In this document: piece by piece, positions 21,965 through 32,387 of the stretch
Layout: every line of letters starts with the position of its first letter
Position numbering within the stretch: position 1 is the first letter of the stretch
Assembly: GCA_020080175.1 (NCBI GenBank)
Contig: JAGHQL010000041.1
Location: 62,001-126,000, forward strand
DNA: 64,000 nt
Source: Glutinoglossum americanum
Taxonomy: Eukaryota; Ascomycota; Geoglossomycetes; Geoglossales; Geoglossaceae
Direction: 5' to 3'
Notes under the pieces: generated by a model
The model's database searches: none
What the model saw: the letters and a program-made list of their open reading frames with translations, nothing else
Told to the model about the DNA's origin: nothing
Position numbers and translations under genes: made by a program

Positions 21965-22738
21965 ATGGCAGCTTTCACAGAATCACACAAAGAGCGCAAG
22001 CACTCCTCAGGCAAGAAAAAGCGGAAGCGGGATGAGCACATTTCCAAAAGCTCAAAGTCGAAAAAACGCTTAGTTACCTTGGAGTCGCAATCGCTAGAAC
22101 CAAATTCCGTGGAGGATGACTCCCCGTTCTACCTCCAGAAGTCTTCGTTATATCTCCCTCTATCGCCAATTTCATATTCGTACCCTCTAGAAGGCCTCTG
22201 TGCCGAACATCTCTCTCCGCTTATTCTCACCTACTATCCACCATTTCATGGCGTTATAATATCATACAGCAACCCGAAGCTGTCCGAAACCCCTCCCCAA
22301 CCCAGCGAGGATACCGACGGACTAGTCCTGGCTAAATCGGTAGACGAGTACGCAGTAAGCTTTGTGTGGGTTACAGCGGACTTTTTGGTCTTCAAGCCCC
22401 AGCGGAATCAATGGATTAAAGGATGGGTGAACCTGCAGAGCGAAGGACACATAGGACTAGTCTGTTGGAATTTGTTCAATGCTAGCATTGGGCGGGAGAG
22501 GTTGCCCAAGGAGTGGAAGTGGGTTGGCGGAAGTGCGAAGAAGAAAGCGCGTTCTGAAGGGGAGGAGGCGGAGAGCGAAGCGGAAGGCTACTATGTTGAT
22601 GGGAGGGGGAAGAAGGTGGAAGGTCTGATAGAATTTAAAGTCAGGGATTGCGAGACGATTCGTGATAGGGATAAGGGGTTCTTGAGCATAGTGGGAACAC
22701 TACTGAGGGAAGATGAACCTAACGTTCGTAGCTCATAG
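21965..22738 (+). CDS. RPA43: DNA-directed RNA polymerase I subunit RPA43
   Basis: A stalk subunit of RNA polymerase I in the nucleolus; it pairs with RPA14-type partners and contacts Rrn3. A single exon of 257 residues. After a lysine-rich N-terminus (HSSGKKKRKRDEH) comes the SHS2/RPB7-N-like block SPFYLQKSSLYLPLSPIS then PLEGLCAEHLSPLILTYYPP and HGVIISYSNPKLS, diagnostic of fungal Rpa43. An OB-like segment follows (FLVFKPQRNQWIKGWVN, GHIGLVCWNLFNASI, LPKEWKW). An acidic insert and RDKGFLSIVGTLL end it. I took the ATG at 21965 (MAAFTESHKERKH); an ATG at 21943 is out of frame unless spliced. Confidence 0.92.
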   Translation: MAAFTESHKERKHSSGKKKRKRDEHISKSSKSKKRLVTLESQSLEPNSVEDDSPFYLQKSSLYLPLSPISYSYPLEGLCAEHLSPLILTYYPPFHGVIISYSNPKLSETPPQPSEDTDGLVLAKSVDEYAVSFVWVTADFLVFKPQRNQWIKGWVNLQSEGHIGLVCWNLFNASIGRERLPKEWKWVGGSAKKKARSEGEEAESEAEGYYVDGRGKKVEGLIEFKVRDCETIRDRDKGFLSIVGTLLREDEPNVRSS

Positions 22739-23325
22739 CCGGAATGGTATGAAAGGCTGGTACGCTCCTTTGTTCTCTAGTCTTTACTATTTGGTTCTCC
22801 ACCACCAACTATTGATGATCCCCCCGATAATGTCGGTATGATCCCAGAGCGCCTTGTTAGAATCTTTCCCTTTGTGGGGGTAATGCCCATTGTGCTAGGA
22901 GTGAGATTTCCGGTCTGGGGTGGTAACGGGTGCTGGATCTTATAATACACTTCTAATTATTATGGTAAGACAGACGACCTATGATAAATTATAAAGCACC
23001 TAGATACTACCTATCTGCTATTATTCCATCTTAAATATTTGGCGTCCCTGTTGAGTGGTAGTTGGTGTTGAGGTTGGTCAATATACTCTAACCAGCAATC
23101 ATATTGGATCACCGCTCTGCCCGTTTTGCGCAATATTCTAGTCCTTGCCAGGCCTCGAGGGCAACGATTTTAGGTGTCACCTTCGTTTTAACCAAACAAA
23201 CTTCATAAGGAGTTTGGGCAAACTTCGCTTTTAAGCGATCCAATTACATGCGCCACGAAATCGTTCAACCATCGAGGTCGGAATTCATCTGAAGGATGCG
23301 GAGCATAGGACCAGCATCGAGCACA
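22739..23325. other. AT-rich intergenic region
   Basis: About 0.6 kb, markedly AT-rich between 22940 and 23040, leading to the coilin-like gene. No gene or RNA recognised; it should hold that gene's promoter. Confidence 0.5.
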
Positions 23326-26300
23326 ATGAGACTCCGACTGAATATTCAACGGCACGGACTTCCACCAAGTCTAGTGGTTTGGACAGTGGGAGGCTCTAGC
23401 TCTATCAAAAGAACTCAAAATGATACGATATCGCACCTTCTGGAGAGGGTGAATGATATTATTCCGCTCGAATCTGACGAATGGGGATTGGAGGACTATA
23501 TTGTGGAGATCCATGGTTATGAGTGCCTCCATTTCCAGGAGCTCGAGAGCGTGTTTAAAGACGACGACGAAGTGTGGTGAGTGTTAAGGACAGCTAATTG
23601 TGACGATTACTTATTATATTTAGTATCCGGCCGCTACTTTCACCCGACTTACGTGCTCGGAAGCTCTCTGGCCGCCATCAGATCTCACATGCCGGGCGTC
23701 ATCTTATCGATGGCGTACCCTTTGGTCGACCTTTTCTTAGGAGGGCTGCGGATAGGCCGGCTGTACAGATACCTCCGAGGAAACGAAGACGATTGACTGA
23801 TGATAATGAAGAACTAGATGACGAAATTTTTGGGCAGCAATTGACTCGCCAGTCCGGGTTTGTAGATATGGATCTAGATGACGACGGAGATGATCAAGAC
23901 GAGGATTTTGAGATGAGCGATGAGTCCAACGCCAGTGTATTGAGAGATGAAGATTTGGATATCAGTCAGGGTGGCTATGACCACGCCCGTAACCCAGGCT
24001 GCGAAAAATGGGTTACTAAAACAGACAATAGAAAACCTGAACTGATTTTGTCAAATGGGCAAGCACTTCCTCTGGTTGAACGAGACGGCAAGCCTTTCCC
24101 TGCACATTACAACAATACCTTGCTAGATCACTTCGCAAATGGCACACCAAAAGGTGCGCAGTCCCCGGGAATTAATAGCATAGGCGATGTTCAGGAGGGC
24201 AGTCGTGATTCGAAACTGGGCAAAATAGGGGGAAAGATGCGCAAGGCAAGGCCTAGTACCAACTCATCGTCCCTTAAGTCAAACCGGAGAGGGGCTCTTC
24301 GGGGTGGAAAGAATGTGCATTTTCAGAATACATCAGACCGTCCTTCCGATGCTAATGTCGAGCTTGCGGCTCTAGATAATAACGAGTCTGACGATGAAGA
24401 GTTTCAACCAGATGACAGCTCTGATGGAATAGAATCAAATACGGGAGACGGAGATAAAAGTAGCAGCGAATCTTCAGGGAGCAGTTCCGAGACCGATTCC
24501 GAGACCGATTCCGAGACCGATTCCGAGACCGATTCCGAGACTAGTAATATATCCAGCTCGCCTGTATCATATGGGACCACAGGATCCGAGCCTGAGGAGA
24601 TTTCAAGCCGGCAGCCACGTAGAGGTCCGTTGAGGGGGCTTCGCATTAGTGCATCAACACCTGGTACGTTGCCTAGTAATATTAAGTCGCCAAAGACCAT
24701 TCAAGCCGCTTCACGCACGGTTGCTCCTGGGACGGGTCGGGCCGCTACTAGGAAGCGAAACCAGAGACGCCGTGATGCTAGGAAGCTGAGATACCTCAAG
24801 CAGACAGGGCAACTGCCGCAACATGCGACGCATGCAGATTTGAGACTTTGGATTCAAGGTGTCCTAGGTGTGGCCCCTGACGCAGAAACGGCGGGTTCCG
24901 GTATCCTTCTGGCAAAAGGGGCCACTCTATCACTGGAGATAAAGAAAAAAGAACTCTTGGCATCCATTGCCTCTGGGGGAGTCGAAGTAGATCAGCCAGA
25001 GACGCAGGTGGAGGCACAGGATATACCAGGCAAAACGATTGGGACAGATGGGGGCAAGTCGCTCGACATATCTCTAGCGCCCCTGGGCTCTGTGCCGGTT
25101 GTCTCTGGGGGTCTCACAACCCGACCTCGGGCGAGGCTTGATATTGCCGGCTCAAGACGGATGCTTTTTAGCTCTCTCGGCATTAGGAACCCGAAGACCA
25201 AAGAAGATGAAGAGAAATTAAGACTCGATCTCACCAAGCACCCAGGCCGTGGTCATCGAGATCCGAAGCGCCTAAACCCGAGTGTCGACATGGCCGGACA
25301 AGGCCTAACCTCCACCGCGCTAGTCGCGCAACCAGACGTGGGCGGTGTGCCTGTGAATCGAGTCGACGTAGGAGATGATAACTGGAAGAAAAAAATCGCG
25401 TTAAAGGCGGTTGAGTGCTGCCATGATGGTGTTGAGTTGAGCACACCCCCATTTCCGTTTCGTCAACGATGGGACCCTCAACAGCAAGGATACCCGAAGC
25501 GAAGTAGGGGAAAGAAACGGAAACGGAACAGACCTCAATACTACGAAGACGACAAGGGGTATAATGGCCCTTTAGATGAGGACGGTAATAAGTCAATGGG
25601 GTCGGAGATGGCTATAAATCTTAATTATGACGAGCCTCACGAAGAAGGGCCTACCTATTCCCAAGGACGTACAAACAGCGAGGATACTGACAGCTCTTTG
25701 AACGACCAGATCATGAGGGATGTTTGTGGAGCAGCTGAGGGTGACTTGCCGGCATTACCTGCAGATCTGTCTTCCCTTCCTAAGTTCGAGTGGGACTTGG
25801 CGCAGCCAGGAGCTGTAATCGCCTTCAAGCAGCTTATTATCTCTGATGATTGGGAACCGAAGATCTGCGACTACCGCACAGCGGAGGTGGTTTGTATTAC
25901 TGGCGAAAGTGTGTTAGAGCTATCTCTAGCGAAACGAGACGTACCGGCAAATGATAAGAGGTTTGATAAAGAGACAGGAGAGAGAATCTGGGGCAAGTTT
26001 GAAATGCCTGGTGCTGACGAAGAAGTGGACACCGGCTTTTTGCGACTCGAGTTCTCAGAGCTTATTGAACCAAAGCTTATACGGCTTCCTCCTCAGGCTG
26101 CCAAGCCGGCAAATGATATGGACGGAACCAGCGGCATAACAGATCCCCACCAGAGCCGTTCTGCGTCCGAGGAAATGGGCAACGAGAGGAGCGCAATTGA
26201 GGGGGAAACTAGCCGGAACCCCCAGTCCTCTGGATCGTCCTCTGGCGATGCTGGGGATAGCGGGGATACCATGTGCGGAATTGAACGCCAAAAGGGTAGG

Positions 26301-27446
26301 GGAATAAGCGGTGATCGCCAATCTCCAACTCGGCCTCTAGATGCAACTGCAGGCACTATTGAGGGCACTGGAAAGGAGATGGGTCGCGATTCTAGCGACA
26401 TCCGCGAGCCCTTAGGCCAGGTAGACCCTAATGCCGAGCGGGATGATGACGATGCACATGACATTTCCCAGTTAATTAGAGATACAGGCTTCGGTTCTAG
26501 TGTCGTTTCATTATTCTTGCCGTTCACATCCTCCTTAGGACGCGGGATGCCGGATGAGCAAACCGTACATAAGATCTTTCGGGACGCCGCAAGCCGGGCG
26601 CCGATAAGTAGTCCATTGAGGTCACCTAGGTTTAGTGGGCTCTCGTCGAGCCCAGTGCCGGAGGGGCTGGGAGTAGTGGAACTATCAGAGGCTACTAAAC
26701 CAGGATTAGGATCAAAAAGTCCGTGCTCCACTGACGAACACTTTTCAGTCCATGAGAGCATCGGAGAATTCGACCCAACCATAGCAAGCGTTGGCTATCC
26801 CAAACTCCCAGAGCTTGAAACTAGTCCACGGTCACCAATTGATTCAGAAAATTATCCAGATAATGGCGATGGTCGAGGTTCCCCCGAAGAACAGCACAGC
26901 TTAGACGATTGGGTTCCCGGACACCAGGAGGAATCTCAAAGCCTTTCCGAAACCTCGCCAGGGAAAGGAGGGGTGCTGCAAGATGAGGCTTTAATAAATG
27001 GCTTTAGCTCTCCCCTGACTGGCAATAACAATAAAGGAGCTACTGATAGGGTTGAGAGCTCTTCATCTGAAAACGACTATCCAAGCGTCGAGGAGCTCGT
27101 TGCGAGCGGTCGACCGCAGCAAGTTAAGGAGGAGAGTACAGATACGCCATTGCTCCCAGTAATAGAGGGAAAGGGGGATTCGACTTCGAAGAGCATCGCA
27201 ACCAATATCGGTAGCGTAGGGTCATCAGCCGAACAAGGATTACCGGGGGGGTCTCAATTGCCTGCGGGCCCCCCGACCTCCAGTTTCATTGACCTTACCA
27301 GCTCACCACCTAGAGATGAAGTTGATGAGGATGACAGTGTCGGTTTGCCGTTGGGACCAGGGTGGGTTTCGAAGGCCACCCTTGGGAGCTCTAATAGCGC
27401 GGGCCGCCAGAAACGTCGACCGAGGGACATATACAATCTTCGGTAA
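23326..27446 (+). CDS. Coilin-like nuclear protein (N-terminal coilin domain, basic motif, C-terminal Tudor-like domain)
   Basis: Exons 23326-23576 and 23624-27446 give 1357 residues; the intron GTGAGT..TTAG restores DDEVC|IRPLLSPDLRAR. Three features match the coilin plan in order. (1) Residues 1-90: MRLRLNIQRHG, W, then WGLEDYIVEIHGYECLHFQE and a D-D-D-E-V strand, like the ubiquitin-like coilin N-domain. (2) About 455-475: a basic RKRNQRRRDARK segment, like the coilin RRKKAKR motif. (3) About 800-910: AVIAFKQLIISDDWEPKICD, then EFSELIEPKLIRL, like the atypical Tudor domain of coilin (AFK, a P-x-x-x-x-Y step, closing beta strands). Between them are acidic, Ser-rich disordered stretches. Coilin organises Cajal bodies and snRNP assembly. 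The first part matches a conserved filamentous-fungal family of unassigned function (a DUF7357-like group, from memory); calling it coilin is inference from order and motifs. Confidence 0.8.
24488..24540. repeat. 12-base minisatellite encoding (ETDS)n
   Basis: Four near-perfect copies of GAGACCGATTCC in a row inside the coilin-like gene, read as Glu-Thr-Asp-Ser repeats. These are candidate casein-kinase-type phosphorylation sites; length polymorphism is likely. Confidence 0.9.
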
Positions 27447-27683
27447 AGTACAGCAATCGACAATTTCTAGCTTTGCTGTCATTTTTAATGCCTTTTATGG
27501 TATTAGGGTTTGCCAAGGTTCTATCATTCTATTTGTAGCTTTGTTATGCTTTGCGGAACCGTACGGCCTGACCATGCAATAATGTACTGCCCAAGGCTTC
27601 TAATATAATTCACAATATAACCCATTGCTCCATGCTCATGCAGTTGTGCCTACTAAATTTGATTGATCCACTTTGATAAGCCG
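27447..27683. terminator. Convergent 3' region
   Basis: The 237 bases between the stop of the coilin-like gene and the stop of PET117 must hold both polyadenylation regions. AATATAA- and AATAATG-like AT-rich stretches occur at 27580-27620; no single site is assigned. Confidence 0.4.
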
Positions 27684-28007
27684 TTATCGTTCCGATCCAC
27701 CATTTTGTGCAATGGTAGCTGCTTCGCCAGTGGACACCGATTGGATTTTCCGATACTCCTTCTCTAAGGCTTGCTGCATCTGGAAATCTGCCAATCGTTC
27801 TTTCTTAATTCGCTGCTGTTCTAGATCTCGAATGACGCCGGCGTGCATGGCCTTTGGGAATGAAAAAACGCATTAGGTAGATCTTTGCGAGGATGTAGAA
27901 TGTTTGCTTACGGCTTTCTCAGCTTGCTGGGCACGATGTACAAAAATGACGATGCCGGCAGCCACCATGGTCGTGCAAGCGAATGTGAGTTTCGCAGCGC
28001 GGGACAT
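27684..28007 (-). CDS. PET117: Cytochrome c oxidase assembly protein PET117
   Basis: A small mitochondrial inner-membrane-associated factor; family members couple Cox15 (heme a synthase) oligomerisation to complex IV assembly. Exons 28007-27912 and 27851-27684 give 87 residues. MSRAAKLTFACTTMVAAGI is the hydrophobic N-terminal segment, followed by VHRAQQAEKA. The second exon gives AMHAGVIRDLEQQRIKKERL, the defining PET117 block, then FQMQQALEKEYRKIQ. The acceptor is AAAG, one of several AAG acceptors in this window. It is divergent from VMA10 with 169 bases between the start codons. Confidence 0.94.
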
Positions 28008-28176
28008 TATGATGTGTACTCTCTCGTGGATGAAGTTGTAGTTTTGAAAAGGACTCGGCAAATTCCAAGGACTGGGGCGTGGACAAGGATTGTTTGACAT
28101 GAACTCAAACCGAACACCAACCTCGATAAGCGTACCGCTCCCCCACAATTGCACGCTATACCCTACAACTGTTGAG
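28008..28176. promoter_or_regulatory. Compact divergent promoter PET117 / VMA10
   Basis: Only 169 bases lie between the two start codons. No TATA element was recognised. The short distance suggests shared regulation of two organelle-energetics genes (inference). Confidence 0.55.
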
Positions 28177-28839
28177 ATGGTTAGATCCTCTGTGCGAGCG
28201 ATTTCTAGGGCCACTTCACGCTGATTGAAATTAGTCTGCCCAAAATTCTGCGGGAATTCAGACGTTGCTTGACGTATGCATCACCGGTTTGCAAGAGGCT
28301 AGGGCTGATGACTGGACAGGCTGAGCGAGAAGCCCAGAAGATTGTCCAAAAAGGTTCGTTATCCCCGGCATATGTTACTTATGCTAACTGACCTACAGCA
28401 AGAGAATGTCTGACGGCGCTGTTCCTCCTTATCCCAGTACTGGTGCTGACGAGGAACAGACCGCACAAAGAGAGTGAAGGACGCACGGGCTGAGGCCCAG
28501 AAGGAGATTGAAGAATATAGAAAGGCGAAAGATGAGGAGTTCAAGAAGTTCGAGAAAGAGGTAGCTCCCACAGCCCCGAGGTCCAGCGTACCGCTATAAG
28601 ACAACCGATATCTCTTGACAACGAAGTTGCGGCTAATGCCTCGATGTGTCTGCATATAGCATACTAGCGGCAACAAACAGGCTGAGGAGGAGGCGAACAA
28701 GAGGGCCGATGAGGAAAGGGAGGCCATCAAGGGGGTGAGGAAAACAAAGGGTGAACAGGTCATCGGTGACCTGCTGAAGGCTGTGATGGAAGTTAAGCCG
28801 GAAGTACCTTGCAAATCGGCAGGACCGCCAAAGCCATAG
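28177..28839 (+). CDS. VMA10: V-type ATPase subunit G
   Basis: A peripheral-stalk subunit of the vacuolar proton pump (V1 sector). Exons 28177-28179, 28235-28273, 28320-28353, 28399-28407, 28460-28560 and 28660-28839 give 121 residues. The first exon is the ATG itself, directly followed by GTTAGA; the second encodes SAQNSAGIQTLLD; the third AEREAQKIVQK; the fourth, 9 bases, completes the ARE-Y stretch; then RTKRVKDARAEAQKEIEEYR, EEFKKFEKE, HTSGNKQAEEEANK and VIGDLLKAVMEVKPE. All of these are standard subunit G blocks and phases fit throughout. The donor after the fourth exon is GTCTGA, which is weak. Confidence 0.93.
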
Positions 28840-30001
28840 TTGATATAGTAGTGAAGACTTGTGGGGCCGGAATGCCTAGCTGTAGTGTGGTTCTGAAGGC
28901 CGCGTTGCTTTTCTGATATTACTATATGGGAGCAGAAACCTCTTAGATATGGAATTCTCGCCGGTCAGCTATCCTAGCTGGGAATTGGAACCCTATGTTG
29001 ATGGGAGAATTGCCCACTCGGGAGCCTCGTATAATACTACTCATTACTCTAGCGAATCCCCTCAATCCTTGCTACACTAAAACAATCTTAACGACGACGT
29101 AGAGCAAGGGATTCACTCCACGCTTCTGTCCGATCTTGAGCATTGTACTACACGGGGTTAAGTAGTAGAACTTCAGGTCCCCGAACGGGTAATTTTGGAT
29201 ACTATCGAGGGTGGATATGCTACCACCTGCAGTGTATATAGTAAATATCATCGTCGAGGATTTACTCAAACTAAAATTGCCTTCGGACACACCTGAGAAC
29301 CCCGTCTTGCAAGGCGGGCACCCCTCGGAGTACCGTACTGGAGAAGGATCAAGGTGACTATGGTTGTGAATGGAGTTTTAACGCAGTTGCCTTCTGTCTT
29401 GGTATAGGGAGAGAGCCTCCCTCCATTGGGATTGTGTACGGGTGTCTTCTAATAGACGACAGATACGCGGGAGAAGAAAGGGCTGTAGGATATTGTCGAG
29501 GCCACATGTTGGCAGACGCAAAGAAGGCTGGCCAATGGGGGTGGGCCAGGCCATTAGAAATCATGCGATCTAGAAACGTGGGCCGTCGCCGCGAACGAGA
29601 GGGGCGGTGTTTTGAATAAACTGAACGCGTGGTGGATGAGGCAGTGCTGGTCTCGGGTGCTGAGCTTCTACTCGGTTTTCCCCAGTAGCGCGATATAGCT
29701 CTGGCGACGTCAAGCCAGCAATGTGTCACAAAGATTGGAATAAAACGCAGTGTTGATTGCAATACAGCAATCAGTTTCTGTTAATTAACTCGTGCTCCGT
29801 TGATGTTCCTCACTGAAAGTTCTGTGAAAAGCGGTGCTGCGAAGTGACCTGTCCAAGGCAACGAGCTGTCGCCACGATTTCCGATCAAATCCATAAACCG
29901 GGAACAACGCTCTCTGTCCTTACCCTGCCCCTACTTCTACAGCACATGAGAAGCCAGATCTATCTGGCTATCTGGCACTTGCCATTTCGCAGTATTAAAC
30001 G
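28840..30001. other. Intergenic, 1.2 kb
   Basis: Between VMA10 and the arrestin-like gene. A minus-strand frame at 29358-29762 is open for 134 codons but shows no family signature, and a plus frame overlaps it. A short CT-rich leader precedes 30002. Nothing firm. Confidence 0.5.
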
Positions 30002-31811
30002 ATGCCTCCCGTCCGTATCCAGCTGGATCAGCCTCACATCCATTTCACGAACCTCGATTTTATCACCGGGAAAATCGCCCTGAGCCTCTTCAACGATGAA
30101 GCCATCGCCCAGATCATCGTCAAGCTGGAGGGTGAAAGCATGAGCCGGCTAGTGGCGCCGCAGCTCGATAACACCAACAAGAGAAAGTCTGAAACGGAAA
30201 TTCATAAGGTTCGCTGGAGATCCTGTGTACGTCCGTGGTTGAAGGCTAAATCTGCCTTTGGCGCCTGTAGCTGTTATACAAAACCCAGGTGGTGTTCCCG
30301 TCGGAGGAGATTCAGAGGCAGAAAACAAGTGCTGGCGGGTTTACGTTGAGGCCCGGGGAATACCAATATCCCTTCAACTTCAAGGTAGTCCTGGCCTCTA
30401 CGGCATTCCCTTCCATTCCATGCACTTTGCTAAGAGCATGTACACAGATCCCCATAAACAACAACTGCTCCCCGATAAACAGCGTTTATACCAATCTAAA
30501 CTTCGTGGGACCTCGTGTAGAAATCGCAAAGAACACAGAAAAACATGTGAAAAGGACTCTGCCGCCATCTCTGAGCGGCATTGCGGGCGAGGCGGAAATT
30601 AGGTACTACGTTAAGGTTACGGTGGTGCGGCCGCAGTTCTATAGGGAGAACTATAGACATGTAGGTATATTCTGAGCAGTCCGCTATGTCGTTACGGAAT
30701 GCTGATTCTTCGACATCCAGCACGTTAATTTCAAATTCTTCCCCATTGAACCTCCCCGTCCCCCGCAAATCCGGGGAGAAGCGTATGCAAGACGCCCTGC
30801 ACAATTCGCCACCGCTCTGTCACCGATCCCAAGGAAGAAATCCCTATTTGAGTCCTTCCGCAAAGAAACCCCTGCTACACCTAACGGTCCGCCTCCTCGC
30901 TTTCAGGTTGATGCGAGGCTACCGCACCCCTCAATCCTCACCTGTAACGAGGCTGTGCCTCTACAGATTCTCGTGAAGAAACTTAGCGAATCCCCAGGGG
31001 CTCCATTCTTGTCAATGCTACATATCGAATTAATTGGGTATACGCAGGTGAAAGCACACGACCTGCACAAGACAGAGAGCACTAGTTGGATCGTTCTTAC
31101 GCACAGCAACCTAGCTATCCCGGTTGGTAATGTCAATGACCCTATAAACTCAGAGACGAGGCTTGATCCGAAGTTGTGGGATGGTATACCCCTGCCGAAC
31201 TCCGTTGCGCCGACGTTTGAGACTTGTAACATATCCCGATTTTATGAGCTGGAGGTTAGGGTGGGACTGTCTTATGGACCGCCGGGGAATATCAAGGTTT
31301 GTAACCCAGTTCCGCCCAACAACGGAGGGGTAGGGTCTAAAGAGATTACGCTAAGATCTTTCTCTAGCCTCAAATTATTGTCCTCCCTTTCCGCATGCCG
31401 GTCCAGGTTTTCTCCGGCATCGCGCCGCCACTAGCTCTCCTCAAAGCCACGGCCAGAACACAAAATACCGGCATGCTCTCCCCGCCATCGTCGACACCCT
31501 CTTTCCCCATCTCGCCACTCTCTAGCAGCAGCAACGACAGACCGATCACACCGGGCACCCCGCTCCAGCCTATTTCGCCCCTATATGCTAATCGCCCGCA
31601 ACCGATTGGTGAGACCACGAACGATTATAGCAATGGGCCACTGGTGGGGTACGTAGGCGCTGGGGGCGATGTTGCGCCCCCAAGCTATGAGGATGCCATG
31701 GCGGACGAAATCGGGCCTGTGGATGGTCCGAGAAGAGATTACAGCCAGCAAACCGAGACCGAGAGTAGCAAGACGGGTGGGGCTGTGGGCTCAGGGAGGT
31801 TATTTCCCTAG
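30002..31811 (+). CDS. Arrestin-like (ART/ARRDC family) trafficking adaptor
   Basis: Alpha-arrestins recruit Rsp5/Nedd4-type ubiquitin ligase to plasma-membrane transporters. Exons 30002-30208, 30271-30384, 30448-30660, 30721-31296 and 31368-31811 give 517 residues. The arrestin N-domain has FITGKIALSLFNDEAIAQII, LLYKTQVVFP, FTLRPGEYQYPFNFKIP and IRYYVKVTVVRP. The arrestin C-domain has PLQILVKKLSESPGAPFLSM and FYELEVRVGLSYG then IIVLPFRMPVQVFSG. The tail is Ser/Pro-rich and carries PPSYEDA near residue 475, a PPxY ligase-binding motif. The junction at 30660/30721 yields RHHVNFKF, a less certain acceptor choice. The target transporter is unknown. Confidence 0.88.
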
Positions 31812-32387
31812 GATCGTTTGCTTTATCCTTTTTGCAACTAGAGGGTTTGTTTAGTCTCTGCACCTTTGGGTTGGGATTGCCCGTCTTCCGTTGGTTTGGC
31901 GTAGGCGGCGCGCTTTGGTCGGGAGCATTGCTTAGGGTTTCGGGGTGGGACGGGATGCTCATAGCTTTAGGCGACTAAAAATCTGGTTCTATGTTCATGT
32001 AGTCTACCGCTAGGAGCTATGTCTTATTGCTGCACTCCATGGTCTGTCTCAAGAAAATGAGGGTAGTTTTTTATAATTGGGGTAATGGTTCGAACACCGC
32101 TTCTCATTTTCTCATTTGCTGGGCGTAATGTATATACATACACACCTGGGGTTAAAGACAAAAGTACGGCAGTATATGTGAGTAGACTCGAAGGGAAGGT
32201 CAAAATACCAAACGGAGTTGTGGATGGCAGAGTTGAGAGTTCCGGGCAGTTTATGTATTTTCTTAGTTTAGGCGGGGTCGTGGTGCTGACTTATCGACTG
32301 GCTGTCATTGCGGAGTAGCTGTAAAGCGTACGGTTATCAGGACGGCCCCGACCTCTCTGCCCTCGCCCAAGGACAATCAGCCATTGA
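31812..32387. other. Intergenic, tandem genes
   Basis: About 0.6 kb holding the 3' end of the arrestin-like gene and the promoter of the Rieske/AIF-like gene. No further feature recognised. Confidence 0.5.

Noticed and set aside
26055-26782. Long minus-strand frames opposite the coilin-like gene
   Set aside because: Shadows of a low-complexity coding exon; the plus strand has conserved domains.
29358-29762. Minus-strand frame of 134 codons between VMA10 and the arrestin-like gene
   Set aside because: No domain, no splice-consistent extension, and an overlapping plus frame; kept as intergenic.
32081-32105. GGTTCGAACACC resembling a tRNA T-arm
   Set aside because: It sits in the spacer downstream of the arrestin-like gene with no other tRNA arms around it.
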